A DNA stretch of 23,802 nt from DASPPM01 sp035604475. GTDB lineage: Bacteria; Pseudomonadota; Alphaproteobacteria; JACZXZ01. A program made the translations under genes and the position numbers. Below the pieces are notes generated by a model, which saw only the letters and a program-made list of their open reading frames with translations, had not been told where the DNA came from and did no database searches. Shown piece after piece: positions 6,717 to 13,807 of this stretch. Every line of letters starts with the position of its first letter. Positions within the stretch are counted from its first letter, which is position 1. Location of the stretch: NCBI GenBank assembly GCA_035604475.1, contig DATNIJ010000107.1, forward strand, positions 1 through 23,802. Reading direction: 5' to 3'.

Positions 6717-8285
6717 CTAGATCTGCCCCTTCAGGATTTGCGCGTCGGCCGCCTTCACGATGCTCTCGATTTCGCGGAGCGAAACGGCATCCGGAGGGCT
6801 CGACGCCGCGTGCTCGTCCACCAGGCGGCGGCAGATTTCGCGCGCCCGGTCGAGCGCGGTGCGGTGCCCCGCGGCTTCGTAGGCCTCGCGGCCCAGGCGC
6901 TGGAACGCAAGCGGCTCGAAATTGGCGCGGCAATGCAACAAGGTGTGAGGTGTCGCGAGAAAATTCCCGCCGTGCTTGACCGTCCGCATGTCTTGCCACG
7001 CAAGCGTCTCGTCGTCGACGGCGGGCGTGCGCAGAAAATGCTGCAGCATGGCGCCATACTCGTCGTCGAGGACGGCCTGCACGGGAGAGAACGCGGTGGC
7101 GCATTCGAGCTGGCCGGCGCCGCCGAGAATATCGGCGCCAGCGAGGCCGACGATCTGCCCGAGGAGCGCGCGCTCGGCCTGCGACTGGCCGTCGACATCT
7201 GGCGTGTCGGAGCCGGATCCATAGGTGTGCGTGATCATGCCGAAGCCATGCTTCATGAGCTGCACGGCGATCGCGGCACCCTGGAGAGCCTCGACGCTCG
7301 CTTGCAGGCTTCGCCCCGTGCGCAGGTCGAGGCCGAAGATGAGCGGCGTCGCGATAACGGGCGTCCCCGGCGCAAGGACGTGCGTCATGACGGCCATGCT
7401 CAGGATCTCCGCCGCGGCCATCAGGATCACGCCCGGCATGGTGACCGGCGCCGTGCCGCCGGCGGTCGGCAGGCTGCAGGCGTGGATCGGCACCCGGAGC
7501 CGGCCGCATTGGATGATCGCCTCGACGTCCATCGACTTGAACTCGAGTGGCGTGAAGGACGTGACGATGCAGCTGACGATTGGCCGCGCGCGGAGAGCCG
7601 CCTCGCCGCCGGCTGCCACGGCCGCAATGCGGAGCAAATATTCCGTGTTCTCCTCGCCGTAGGGCTGCAGCCAGACGTGCTTCGGCGTAGAGGCGATCAG
7701 TGCGGCGACGCCGTGGATATCGGCGGTCAGCTCGGGCACGCCGGTCACGAAAGGATGGGCGACGATGCCGACGCGCTCGAGCCCGTTGGCAACGGCGGCG
7801 ATTGTCGCGACGTCGTCGAGCACGAGCTTGCGGTAAGCGCCCGTCTCGGCCTCGATGAAGCCGTGCGCACCGGTCCCCGTCCGCATCGTGAAAGTGTTGT
7901 CCGGCCGCGGGAGCGTGATGTCGAAGGCCGGACTCCGGCCGCACAGCGTGACGGCGTTCGGCAGTGCCGAGAGCGCAGCCTCGGTAAGGCCCGGCGGGAA
8001 GCACAGCCGGTTGCCCTCGAGCCGGGCGCCCGCCTCCTTGAGCCGGCCGACCGCTGCGGCATGATTGACCACGACACCGTGCTCAGCGAGGAGGAGGATC
8101 GCCCGCTCGCGCAGCACGCCAACACGATCCTTGGAGAGGAACGCGAAGTGCGGCCGCACTGCCGGGCTCGCATCGGCGGGAGCGTGCGATGGCGGCGACG
8201 CCTGGCCGCCGCCCGCTGGCGCGCCACGCAGCCGCTCGCGCCGGCTCAGCCGCGCCCGGGCGGCGTCTTCCGCGGATTGGCTCAC
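6717..8285 (-). CDS. MttB-family (COG5598) methyltransferase, non-pyrrolysine
   Basis: This 522-residue protein is homologous to trimethylamine:corrinoid methyltransferase MttB. Recognisable blocks include RTGTGAHGFIEAETGAYR, PFVTGVPELTADIHG, CSLPTAGGTAPVTMPG, ATPLIFGLDLRTG and a C-terminal HRTALDRAREICRRLVDEH. The frame is uninterrupted, with no in-frame amber codon, so it belongs to the non-pyrrolysine group. Characterised members of that group demethylate quaternary amines such as glycine betaine, proline betaine and carnitine. The substrate here cannot be told from sequence. The start is a GTG at 8285 with GGAG about 12 bases upstream. The first 45 residues are a low-complexity Ala/Pro/Arg extension. 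The cognate corrinoid protein lies directly downstream; the methyl acceptor enzyme and reductive activator are not in this window. Confidence 0.92.
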   Translation of the reverse strand: MSQSAEDAARARLSRRERLRGAPAGGGQASPPSHAPADASPAVRPHFAFLSKDRVGVLRERAILLLAEHGVVVNHAAAVGRLKEAGARLEGNRLCFPPGLTEAALSALPNAVTLCGRSPAFDITLPRPDNTFTMRTGTGAHGFIEAETGAYRKLVLDDVATIAAVANGLERVGIVAHPFVTGVPELTADIHGVAALIASTPKHVWLQPYGEENTEYLLRIAAVAAGGEAALRARPIVSCIVTSFTPLEFKSMDVEAIIQCGRLRVPIHACSLPTAGGTAPVTMPGVILMAAAEILSMAVMTHVLAPGTPVIATPLIFGLDLRTGRSLQASVEALQGAAIAVQLMKHGFGMITHTYGSGSDTPDVDGQSQAERALLGQIVGLAGADILGGAGQLECATAFSPVQAVLDDEYGAMLQHFLRTPAVDDETLAWQDMRTVKHGGNFLATPHTLLHCRANFEPLAFQRLGREAYEAAGHRTALDRAREICRRLVDEHAASSPPDAVSLREIESIVKAADAQILKGQI

Positions 8286-8327
8286 GGCGCTCGATCTCCA
8301 AATCGCCGGCCGGCGAGGACTTGAGCG

Positions 8328-8356
8328 ATACTATGTGGATGAGGTGCTGCCGTCAA
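8328..8356 (-). promoter_or_regulatory. Candidate sigma-70 promoter for the MttB/corrinoid operon
   Basis: Read on the minus strand, TTGACG (8351-8356) and TAGTAT (8328-8333) are separated by exactly 17 bases. They match the -35 and -10 consensus at 5/6 and 4/6 positions. Transcription would begin near 8321 and give a leader of roughly 36 bases before the GTG at 8285. That leader is too short for a cobalamin riboswitch. Confidence 0.5.
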
Positions 8357-8593
8357 ATACGCGAAATTGCCGCATTCCCCGCAAGCGGTCGACAAGTGGG
8401 GGCCATGAATTGATGACGCTCAAACGAGACTTCGGCACCTCGTGAGTGGCTTCATGTTGCCGGATGTTGCCGAGGTGCAAGGCGACCTTCGCGACCGCGG
8501 CACCCAAATTCGCCGCCGAGCCGCTGCCACGTTGCTGCATGGGCCGAAAAGGCGCATTCTGCGAGAGGCAAGGCCGGTCATCGTTAGCCGCTC

Positions 8594-8640
8594 AAATGCT
8601 TGCGCCATCCGAAATGCTTGCGCCATCCGACATGCTCTTG
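8594..8640 (+). repeat. 18-bp tandem repeat, about 2.6 copies
   Basis: The unit AAATGCTTGCGCCATCCG occurs perfectly at 8594-8611 and again at 8612-8629. An imperfect partial third copy (ACATGCTCTTG) follows at 8630-8640. It lies 74-120 bp upstream of the cytochrome c start. The 18-bp period is not an exact number of helical turns. The repeat may be a binding array or a replication-slippage product. Confidence 0.85.
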
Positions 8641-8713
8641 ACCGACTGGCGGCAATGGGCGCAATCAAGAAAGCGGCTGAAGATTTCATTGTTGAAAGCA
8701 AGGGAGGAGAGAA

Positions 8714-9097
8714 ATGCTCAGGCTTAACCTCGTTGCACTCACGTCAGCACTTGCGTTTTCTGTAGCGGCCGGTCAAGCGCTCGCCGCCGGCGATGTAGCG
8801 GCAGGCGAGAAGGTGTACAACACCCAATGCAAGGCTTGCCACAGCCTTGATCAGGGGAAGAACGGGATCGGCCCGAGCCTTAGCGGTATCGTCGGACGCA
8901 AGTCGGGGACGGCCGCAGGCTTCAAGTTCTCGGATGCGATGACGAAGGCGGGCATCACGTGGGACGAGGCGAGCTTGGCGAAGTACCTCAAGAGCCCGAA
9001 GGACGTCGTTCCCGGCAACAAGATGTTGGCCGGCGCGCTCAAGAGCGACGACGACATTCAGAACGTCATCGCCTTTCTCAAGGAAAAAGCGAAGTAG
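8714..9097 (+). CDS. Secreted class I cytochrome c (cytochrome c2/c552-like)
   Basis: This 127-residue periplasmic electron carrier has a Sec signal peptide at residues 1-24 (short basic start, hydrophobic core, ALA cleavage site). The mature protein has one haem-attachment motif, CKACH (C39, C42, H43), a GIGPSLSGIVGRKSG block at 51-65, and the distal haem ligand Met104 in PGNKMLAG. This is the mitochondrial-type class I fold, used between the bc1 complex and oxidases or as donor to periplasmic dehydrogenases. A strong GGGAGGAG ribosome-binding site lies just upstream. The gene stands alone: the neighbour upstream is divergent and the one downstream is convergent. Its codons are less GC-biased than those of flanking genes, which is common for highly expressed genes. 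Confidence 0.95.
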   Translation: MLRLNLVALTSALAFSVAAGQALAAGDVAAGEKVYNTQCKACHSLDQGKNGIGPSLSGIVGRKSGTAAGFKFSDAMTKAGITWDEASLAKYLKSPKDVVPGNKMLAGALKSDDDIQNVIAFLKEKAK

Positions 9098-9262
9098 CCG
9101 CCCTGGATCCCTAAGCGGCCATCACTCTCGGCAGGCGGTACTTCCGGGTCGCGGCGGTCCCTCCCGGGAGGCGGCCCTATGTCGGCACCCCCGATTGCGG
9201 TAATTCCACCTGATACACCGGCCGCGGCCGGGTAGGTTCGTAATCGGAGGCCGCCGCTTGCG

Positions 9263-10018
9263 CTACTTGCCGAACCTGGCGACGCGCGCACGCGTCTCGG
9301 GATCGAGGAAGCCGCGCACGGTCGCCTCGGTCTCGAGCGCCAATGCCCCCTCGAGATCGAGATGGCAGGCGCGGTTCAGGACGCGCTTCAGGTCGCTCAC
9401 CTGTGCCGCCGGCAGGGCCGCGATGCGGCGCGCCGTCGCTTGGGCCGCGGCCATGAGCTCCCCAGGCGGCACCACCTTCCAGGCGATCCCCATCTCGAGG
9501 GCCGCGCGCGCGTCGAAACGCTCGCCGAAGAGGATGAGCTCGCGCGCGCGCCTGAGCCCGACCAGCTTCGGCAGAAGCGTGGTGACCCCACCCGTCACGA
9601 ACACGCCGAGCCCGATCTCGGGGAAGAAGCAGCGCGTGCCCTCGGCCATGATCGCGAGATCGCAGTTGATCACCCACTCGAGCCCCCCACCCACCGCCCA
9701 GCCGTGGATCGCTCCCACCACCATCTTGTTGCCGAGCGAGATCGCGCGCGTCACCTCCTGGATCGTCTCCACATAGGCGCGCACCTCGGCCGGCGAGCGG
9801 CCCTGCTGGTCGAACTCCTTGAGGTCGTCGCCAGCGCAAAAGGCGCGGCCCGCGCCGCAGAGCACGATGGCGCGCACGCCCGCGTCGCCGTTCGCAGCAG
9901 AGAGTGCCGCGGTGAGTTCGGCCAGGAGTGCCGGATTGATCGCATTGAGCCGCTCGGGACGGTTGAGCGTGATCGTGAAGACGCCGTCCTTGAGCTCGCT
10001 CAGCACCACGCTTGTCAT
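9263..10018 (-). CDS. Enoyl-CoA hydratase/isomerase (crotonase) family protein
   Basis: This 251-residue crotonase-fold enzyme probably adds water to a trans-2-enoyl-CoA. The oxyanion-hole segments are AFCAGDDLKEF (59-69) and VGGGLEWVINCDLAI (109-123). Both catalytic glutamates of true hydratases are present, Glu114 in GGGLE and Glu134 in FFPEIGLG, with the same 20-residue spacing as in rat mitochondrial enoyl-CoA hydratase. Hydratase activity is therefore more likely than a degenerate crotonase fold. The gene starts 3 bp after the stop of the CoA-ligase gene, so the two are cotranscribed and probably act on the same acyl-CoA. The chain type of the substrate is unknown. Confidence 0.9.
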   Translation of the reverse strand: MTSVVLSELKDGVFTITLNRPERLNAINPALLAELTAALSAANGDAGVRAIVLCGAGRAFCAGDDLKEFDQQGRSPAEVRAYVETIQEVTRAISLGNKMVVGAIHGWAVGGGLEWVINCDLAIMAEGTRCFFPEIGLGVFVTGGVTTLLPKLVGLRRARELILFGERFDARAALEMGIAWKVVPPGELMAAAQATARRIAALPAAQVSDLKRVLNRACHLDLEGALALETEATVRGFLDPETRARVARFGK

Positions 10019-10021
10019 CGC

Positions 10022-11308
10022 CTACTCCCTGAGAACGCGCCGCGTCTTGCCTTCCGTCCGCGGCAGCGATTGCGCCGGCACGAGCGCGAGGGCGGCCGTC
10101 ACCCCGATCTCGCGCTTGATCGCCGCCTCGATCGCACCGGCCAGCGCCTCGCTCGCCGCAACTCCCGCCGCGAGCTCGGCCTCGACCGGCAGGCGGTCGT
10201 AGGGCCCTTGGCCCTTGAGGCGGATGCGATACTCGCCCGAGAGCTCGCGGAAGCCGCCGAGGGTCGCCGCGATCATGGTCGGGAAGACGTTGAGGCCGCG
10301 CACCACGACCATGTCGTCGCTGCGCCCGATGACGCGGAAGCGCGGTGCCGTGCGCCCGCAGGCGCAAGCTTCGGTCGCGGTGACCACGATGACGTCGCCG
10401 GTGCGGAAGCGCACGAGGGGCTGGCACTCCTTGACGAGATGGGTGAGTACGAGCTCGCCTTTGCTGCCCGCGGCGAAGGGCACCGGCTCGGCCGAGGCGG
10501 GCTCGATAATCTCGGGGTAGAGCGCCTCGAGGGCGACGAAATGGAGGTCGTTCTGCGCCTCGCATTGGCCGGCGAAATTGCACAGCACGTCGGAGACGCC
10601 GTAGTTCGCGTTGCGCGCCTTAAATCCCCACACACCCTCGAGGCGCGCGCGGAAGCTCGCGTCGTCGAGCCCCGCCTCGCCGCCGAAGAGCCCGAGCTGG
10701 AGGCCGAGCGCACGCGGCGCCAAGCCGGGGAAGTGCGCGGCGATCACGCGCTCGAGCACGGCCGGGTAGGAGGGGGTTGAGGAGATCGCGGTGATGCCAA
10801 GCTCGCGAATGGTGCGCACGAGAAGCTCGCTGCCGCCGACGCCGAAGGGCACCACGCTCGCCCCCGTCGCCTCGAGCGTCATGTGGTCGGTCAAGCCGCC
10901 CATCCAGAGCTGGTAGTTGAGGCAGTGCACGACGCGGTGACCGGGCCCGAGACCCGCGGCGCGCTGGGCGCGGCCGCCGATCTCCGCCGTCAACCGCGCA
11001 TCCGCGGCACTCAGCGCAAGGTTCATCGCCTGGCCGCTGGTACCCGAGGTGCGATGAAGGCGCATGACCTTCTCGGGCGAGGCGGCGAGATAGTCGCCGA
11101 AGGGCGGCGACGCCGCCTGGCTCGCGCGCAGCATCGCCTTCTCGCAAAGCGGCAGCCGCGGCAGCTCCTCGAGCCGTACAGGCGGCCGCACCTCACCCCA
11201 GAGCCGCCGGAAGAAGGGCGAATGGCGCGCCACATAGTCCGACTGGGCCGGCCAACGCGCCGCGCGCAGCTTGGCGATCTCGGCAAGGGGAAGGAAGTCG
11301 GCGGCCAT
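10022..11308 (-). CDS. PaaK-like (phenylacetate-CoA ligase family) AMP-forming CoA ligase
   Basis: This 428-residue member of the ANL adenylating superfamily has the compact PaaK architecture. The ATP-binding loop is RLHRTSGTSGQ (83-93), the aromatic/Asp motif is NYGVSD, RFRTGD at 300-305 binds the ribose, and the hinge region is GRSDDMVVVRGLNVFP from 328. The catalytic lysine near the C-terminus is Lys421 in EGKTRR. A CACGR element between the RFRTGD and hinge motifs is typical of PaaK-type ligases. It should activate an aryl or acyl acid to its CoA thioester; the acid is not identifiable. It is followed after 3 bp by the enoyl-CoA hydratase, suggesting a short catabolic operon. The ribosome-binding site is weak. 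The upstream 268 bp hold the nested repeat described separately. Confidence 0.88.
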   Translation of the reverse strand: MAADFLPLAEIAKLRAARWPAQSDYVARHSPFFRRLWGEVRPPVRLEELPRLPLCEKAMLRASQAASPPFGDYLAASPEKVMRLHRTSGTSGQAMNLALSAADARLTAEIGGRAQRAAGLGPGHRVVHCLNYQLWMGGLTDHMTLEATGASVVPFGVGGSELLVRTIRELGITAISSTPSYPAVLERVIAAHFPGLAPRALGLQLGLFGGEAGLDDASFRARLEGVWGFKARNANYGVSDVLCNFAGQCEAQNDLHFVALEALYPEIIEPASAEPVPFAAGSKGELVLTHLVKECQPLVRFRTGDVIVVTATEACACGRTAPRFRVIGRSDDMVVVRGLNVFPTMIAATLGGFRELSGEYRIRLKGQGPYDRLPVEAELAAGVAASEALAGAIEAAIKREIGVTAALALVPAQSLPRTEGKTRRVLRE

Positions 11309-11373
11309 GGCGGGCGAGCGTCGGGTGCCGCACGCCGCTTGTCAATCGGCGTTAGAGCGCGATCTGCGCTTAA

Positions 11374-11564
11374 GATTTTCCACCACGGAGGACACGGAGG
11401 ACACTGAGAAGAGAGGCAGGTTTTTAACGCGGAGGACGCGGGGGTCTCGCGGTGGACGCGGAGAAGAAATAAATTCTTTGCGTCCCCTGCGCTTCCTCTG
11501 CGACCACCGCGTTAAATCTTGCTTTTTTCTTCTCCGTGTCCTCCGAGATCTCCGTGGTGAAATC
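11374..11564. repeat. Nested inverted repeat of the CCACGGAGGACACGGAGG type
   Basis: The outer arms are 11374-11411 (contains CCACCACGGAGGACACGGAG) and 11529-11564 (contains CTCCGTGGTG). They are near-perfect reverse complements with a few mismatches. Nested inside are TTTAACGCGG (11423-11432) and its exact complement CCGCGTTAAA (11507-11516), and the pairing continues imperfectly inward for about 35 bases. The whole element fills the gap between the CoA-ligase gene and the end of ecm. From general familiarity, such CACGGAGG repeats occur between genes of many unrelated bacteria and generate spurious ORFs rich in Thr-Glu-Asp triplets. It may form a long cruciform or a stable RNA hairpin. The 65 bp at 11309-11373 add a small AGCGC/GCGCT hairpin (11356-11370). 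Confidence 0.85.
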
Positions 11565-11576
11565 GACCTGAGTTTC

Positions 11577-13562
11577 CTATGCCGCCTGCTCCGCCGCGTG
11601 ATCGACGAGGGCCACGATGTCGGCGATGATGGCGTTGAGCGCGTAGTCCTTGGGCGTGTAGACGCGCGCGACACCGGTTTCGCGCAAGCGCTTGGCATCG
11701 CCCGGCGGCACGATGCCGCCGACGACGACGGGAATCCCGCCCAAGCCCAGCTCGCGCATGCGGCGCAGCACCTCGCCCACGAGTGCCACATGCGAGCCCG
11801 AGAGGATCGAGAGCCCAACCACGTGCACCGATTCCTCGAGTGCGGTGGCGACGATCTGCTCGGGGGTGAGCCGGATGCCCTGGTAGACGACCTCGAGGCC
11901 GGCGTCGCGCGCGCGTAAGGCGATCTGCTCGGCGCCGTTGGAATGGCCATCGAGGCCCGGCTTGCCGACCAGCATCTTGATGCGCCGCCCGATGCGGCGG
12001 CTCACCTGCTCGACCTCCCGGCGGAGCGCCACGAGCTCGCCCGGAGCACCCGGTGCCGCGGCAGCGGCGACACCCGTGGGTGCCCGGTATTCGCCGAAGA
12101 CGGCGCGCAAGGCCGCCGCCCACTCGCCGGTCGTGATGCCGGCGTGCGCGGCCTCAATCGACGGCTCCATGATGTTGCGGCCCTCGGCCGCGGCCGCGCG
12201 CAATTTGGCAAGTGCGCTTTCGACCGCCCTTGCATCGCGCCCCTTGCGCCAGGCTTCCAGGCTTGCGATCTGCGCCGCCTCGGCCGCGGCATCGGGGGCG
12301 AGGTAGGCGCCCTCCTCGCCGGCCAGAAGCGGCGAGGGTGCCGATTCCGTGAATTTATTGACGCCGACCACGATCTGCTCGCCCGCCTCGATGGCGGCGA
12401 TGCGCCGCGCGTTGCTCTCGACGAGGGCGCGCTTGAGATAGCCGCTCTCGACCGCGGCGATGGCGCCGCCCATGGCGTCGATGCGGGCGAGTTCGGCAAG
12501 GGCAGCACCCTTGAGCTCCGCGACTTTCGCCGCGATCTCCCCGGCCCCATCGAAAATGTCGCCGTAGTCCAGAAGGTCGGTCTCAAAGGCCAGGATCTGC
12601 TGGAGCCGCAGGCTCCATTGCTGGTCCCAGGGGCGCGGCAGCCCGAGTGCTTCGTTCCAGGCCGGCAGCTGCACGGCGCGCGCCCGCGCGCGCTTGGACA
12701 GCACCACCGCCAACATCTCAAGGAGGATGCGGTAGACGTTGTTCTCCGGCTGCTGCTCGGTCAAGCCGAGCGAGTTCACCTGCACGCCGTAGCGGAAGCG
12801 GCGCAGCTTCTCCTCGGCAATGCCGTAGCGCTCGCGCAAGAGCTCGTCCCACAGCTCGGCGAAGGCGCGCATCTTGCACATCTCGGTGATGAAGCGGATG
12901 CCCGCGTTCACGAAGAAGCTGATGCGGCCAGCGACAAGTGCAAAGTCCTCCGCGGGCACGCCCTCGCGCACCGCATCCAGCACCGCGAAGGCCGTCGCGA
13001 GCGCGAAGGCAAGCTCCTGCGTCGGCGTGGCCCCCGCCTCCTGCAGATGATAGGAGCACACGTTGATCGGGTTCCATTTGGGAATCTCGCGGTAGGTGAA
13101 GGCGATCACCTCGCCGGTGAGCCTGAGCGAGGGTTCGGGCGGAAAGATGTAGGTGCCGCGCGAGAGATACTCCTTGACCAAGTCGTTCTGCGTGGTGCCG
13201 CAGAGCTCGCGGCGCGCCGCCCCCTGGCGCTCGGCCGCCGCGACGTAAAGGGCGAGGAGCCAGGGGGCCGTCGCGTTGATCGTCATCGAGGTGTTCATGC
13301 GCGCGAGCGGGATGCCTTCGAAGAGCGCCATCATGTCGCCGAGATGCGAGACCGGCACGCCCACCTTGCCTACCTCGCCCCGCGCAAGGGGGTGATCGCT
13401 GTCGTAGCCCGTCTGGGTCGGCAGGTCGAAAGCGACCGAGAGCCCGGTCTGCCCGCGCGCGAGATTGGTGCGGTAGAGCTCGTTCGACGCCTTGGCCGAG
13501 CTGTGGCCCGAATAGGTGCGGATGAGCCAGGGCTCGTCGCGCGCGCGCTCACGCCTCGCCAT
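11577..13562 (-). CDS. ecm: Ethylmalonyl-CoA mutase (MeaA type), cobalamin-dependent
   Basis: This 661-residue methylmalonyl-CoA-mutase-like enzyme should convert (2R)-ethylmalonyl-CoA to (2S)-methylsuccinyl-CoA. The N-terminal substrate barrel (about 1-470) opens with PWLIRTYSGHSSAKASNELY and includes GQTGLSVAFDLPTQTGYDSD, NTSMTINATA and IPKWNPINVCSYHLQEAGAT. The C-terminal B12 domain (about 525-661) has the base-off motif DGHSNG with Asp538, His540 and Gly543. The chain is of MeaA type and carries both domains on one polypeptide. Adjacency to ccr and mcd strongly favours ethylmalonyl- over methylmalonyl-CoA mutase. The reading frame extends to 13631, but the ATG at 13562 is chosen because GGAGAGGAGG lies just upstream and the family begins there. 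The gene is divergent from ccr. Confidence 0.93.
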   Translation of the reverse strand: MARRERARDEPWLIRTYSGHSSAKASNELYRTNLARGQTGLSVAFDLPTQTGYDSDHPLARGEVGKVGVPVSHLGDMMALFEGIPLARMNTSMTINATAPWLLALYVAAAERQGAARRELCGTTQNDLVKEYLSRGTYIFPPEPSLRLTGEVIAFTYREIPKWNPINVCSYHLQEAGATPTQELAFALATAFAVLDAVREGVPAEDFALVAGRISFFVNAGIRFITEMCKMRAFAELWDELLRERYGIAEEKLRRFRYGVQVNSLGLTEQQPENNVYRILLEMLAVVLSKRARARAVQLPAWNEALGLPRPWDQQWSLRLQQILAFETDLLDYGDIFDGAGEIAAKVAELKGAALAELARIDAMGGAIAAVESGYLKRALVESNARRIAAIEAGEQIVVGVNKFTESAPSPLLAGEEGAYLAPDAAAEAAQIASLEAWRKGRDARAVESALAKLRAAAAEGRNIMEPSIEAAHAGITTGEWAAALRAVFGEYRAPTGVAAAAAPGAPGELVALRREVEQVSRRIGRRIKMLVGKPGLDGHSNGAEQIALRARDAGLEVVYQGIRLTPEQIVATALEESVHVVGLSILSGSHVALVGEVLRRMRELGLGGIPVVVGGIVPPGDAKRLRETGVARVYTPKDYALNAIIADIVALVDHAAEQAA

Positions 13563-13807
13563 TGGCCGGCCTCCTCTCCCCTCGTGCGCTGCGCAGGCGG
13601 GAGTGTTGCAGCGCGTAACGTTCGCCGACATATTATTGCCGAAACTTTATTTCAAAAGAAATAAAGCTGTGTTTTCCGCATTGCAGGATGATGAAAGAGA
13701 CGTTATGAGTCAATCCGGATGTTGCACTGCGGGAGAAACGGTCGCTGCCTCGGCCGCAGCCCCGCAGGTGGAGACCCGGCCCCTGAACCTCGTTGCGGAG
13801 GCTGTCG
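13563..13807. promoter_or_regulatory. Divergent promoter region between ecm and ccr
   Basis: These 245 bp separate two oppositely transcribed genes of the same pathway and must carry both promoters. The centre (about 13621-13690) is AT-rich compared with the flanks. It holds the perfect palindrome listed separately and an imperfect one at 13621-13643 (TTCG...CGAA ends, 14 of 23 positions symmetric). On the minus strand TAATAT (within the imperfect palindrome) could serve as a -10 for ecm, but I found no convincing -35. No convincing gene lies in this gap. Confidence 0.6.
13645..13666. promoter_or_regulatory. Perfect palindrome, candidate operator for ecm/ccr
   Basis: CTTTATTTC (13645-13653), a 4-base AAAA spacer, and GAAATAAAG (13658-13666) form a perfect inverted repeat with 9-bp arms. 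The element is AT-rich in a GC-rich genome and central to a divergent promoter, so a dimeric regulator site is a reasonable inference. It does not match the TTTGCAAA pair I associate with the PccR type of acyl-CoA regulators. Confidence 0.5.

Larger units (their letters stand above)
8286..8713. other. 428-bp intergenic region between divergent MttB operon and cytochrome c gene
   Basis: No convincing gene lies here. Short frames on both strands (for example 8442-8765 on the plus strand) overlap each other, lack family resemblance, and partly arise from the 18-bp tandem repeat. The region holds the promoter for the MttB gene and presumably that of the cytochrome gene. A short doubled ten-base unit (ATGTTGCCGG then ATGTTGCCGA) is seen around 8454-8473. 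The sequence is noticeably less GC-rich toward the cytochrome gene. Confidence 0.6.

Noticed and set aside
6717..8285. Possible pyrrolysine-containing MttB
   Set aside because: The frame is uninterrupted with no in-frame TAG, and no pyl genes are seen in the window.
5955..8324. 789-codon open frame on the plus strand opposite the MttB and corrinoid genes
   Set aside because: It is an antisense shadow of two genes with clear families; its product is rich in Arg/His/Asp with no recognisable domain, as expected from reverse reading of GC-rich codons.
8286..8327. Cobalamin riboswitch upstream of the MttB operon
   Set aside because: With the best promoter at 8328-8356 the leader is only about 36 bases, too short for the riboswitch fold, and no B12-box-like sequence was noticed.
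8594..8640. Possible CRISPR-like array
   Set aside because: Repeat units are adjacent with no spacers, and only two are complete.
8442..8765. 107-codon plus-strand frame before the cytochrome c gene, and overlapping frames in the same gap
   Set aside because: It overlaps the cytochrome signal-peptide region in another frame, contains the translated tandem repeat, and resembles no family I know.
9098..9262. Terminator or small gene between cytochrome c and the enoyl-CoA hydratase
   Set aside because: Only a short palindrome CCTCCCGGGAGG (9160-9171) is present, without a T-tract; the overlapping minus-strand frame reads into the cytochrome gene and has no motifs.
11271..11950. Overlapping frames on both strands spanning the nested repeat
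   Set aside because: Their Thr-Glu-Asp and Ser-Val-Ser runs come from translating the CACGGAGG repeat; the flanks are antisense to ecm or the CoA ligase.
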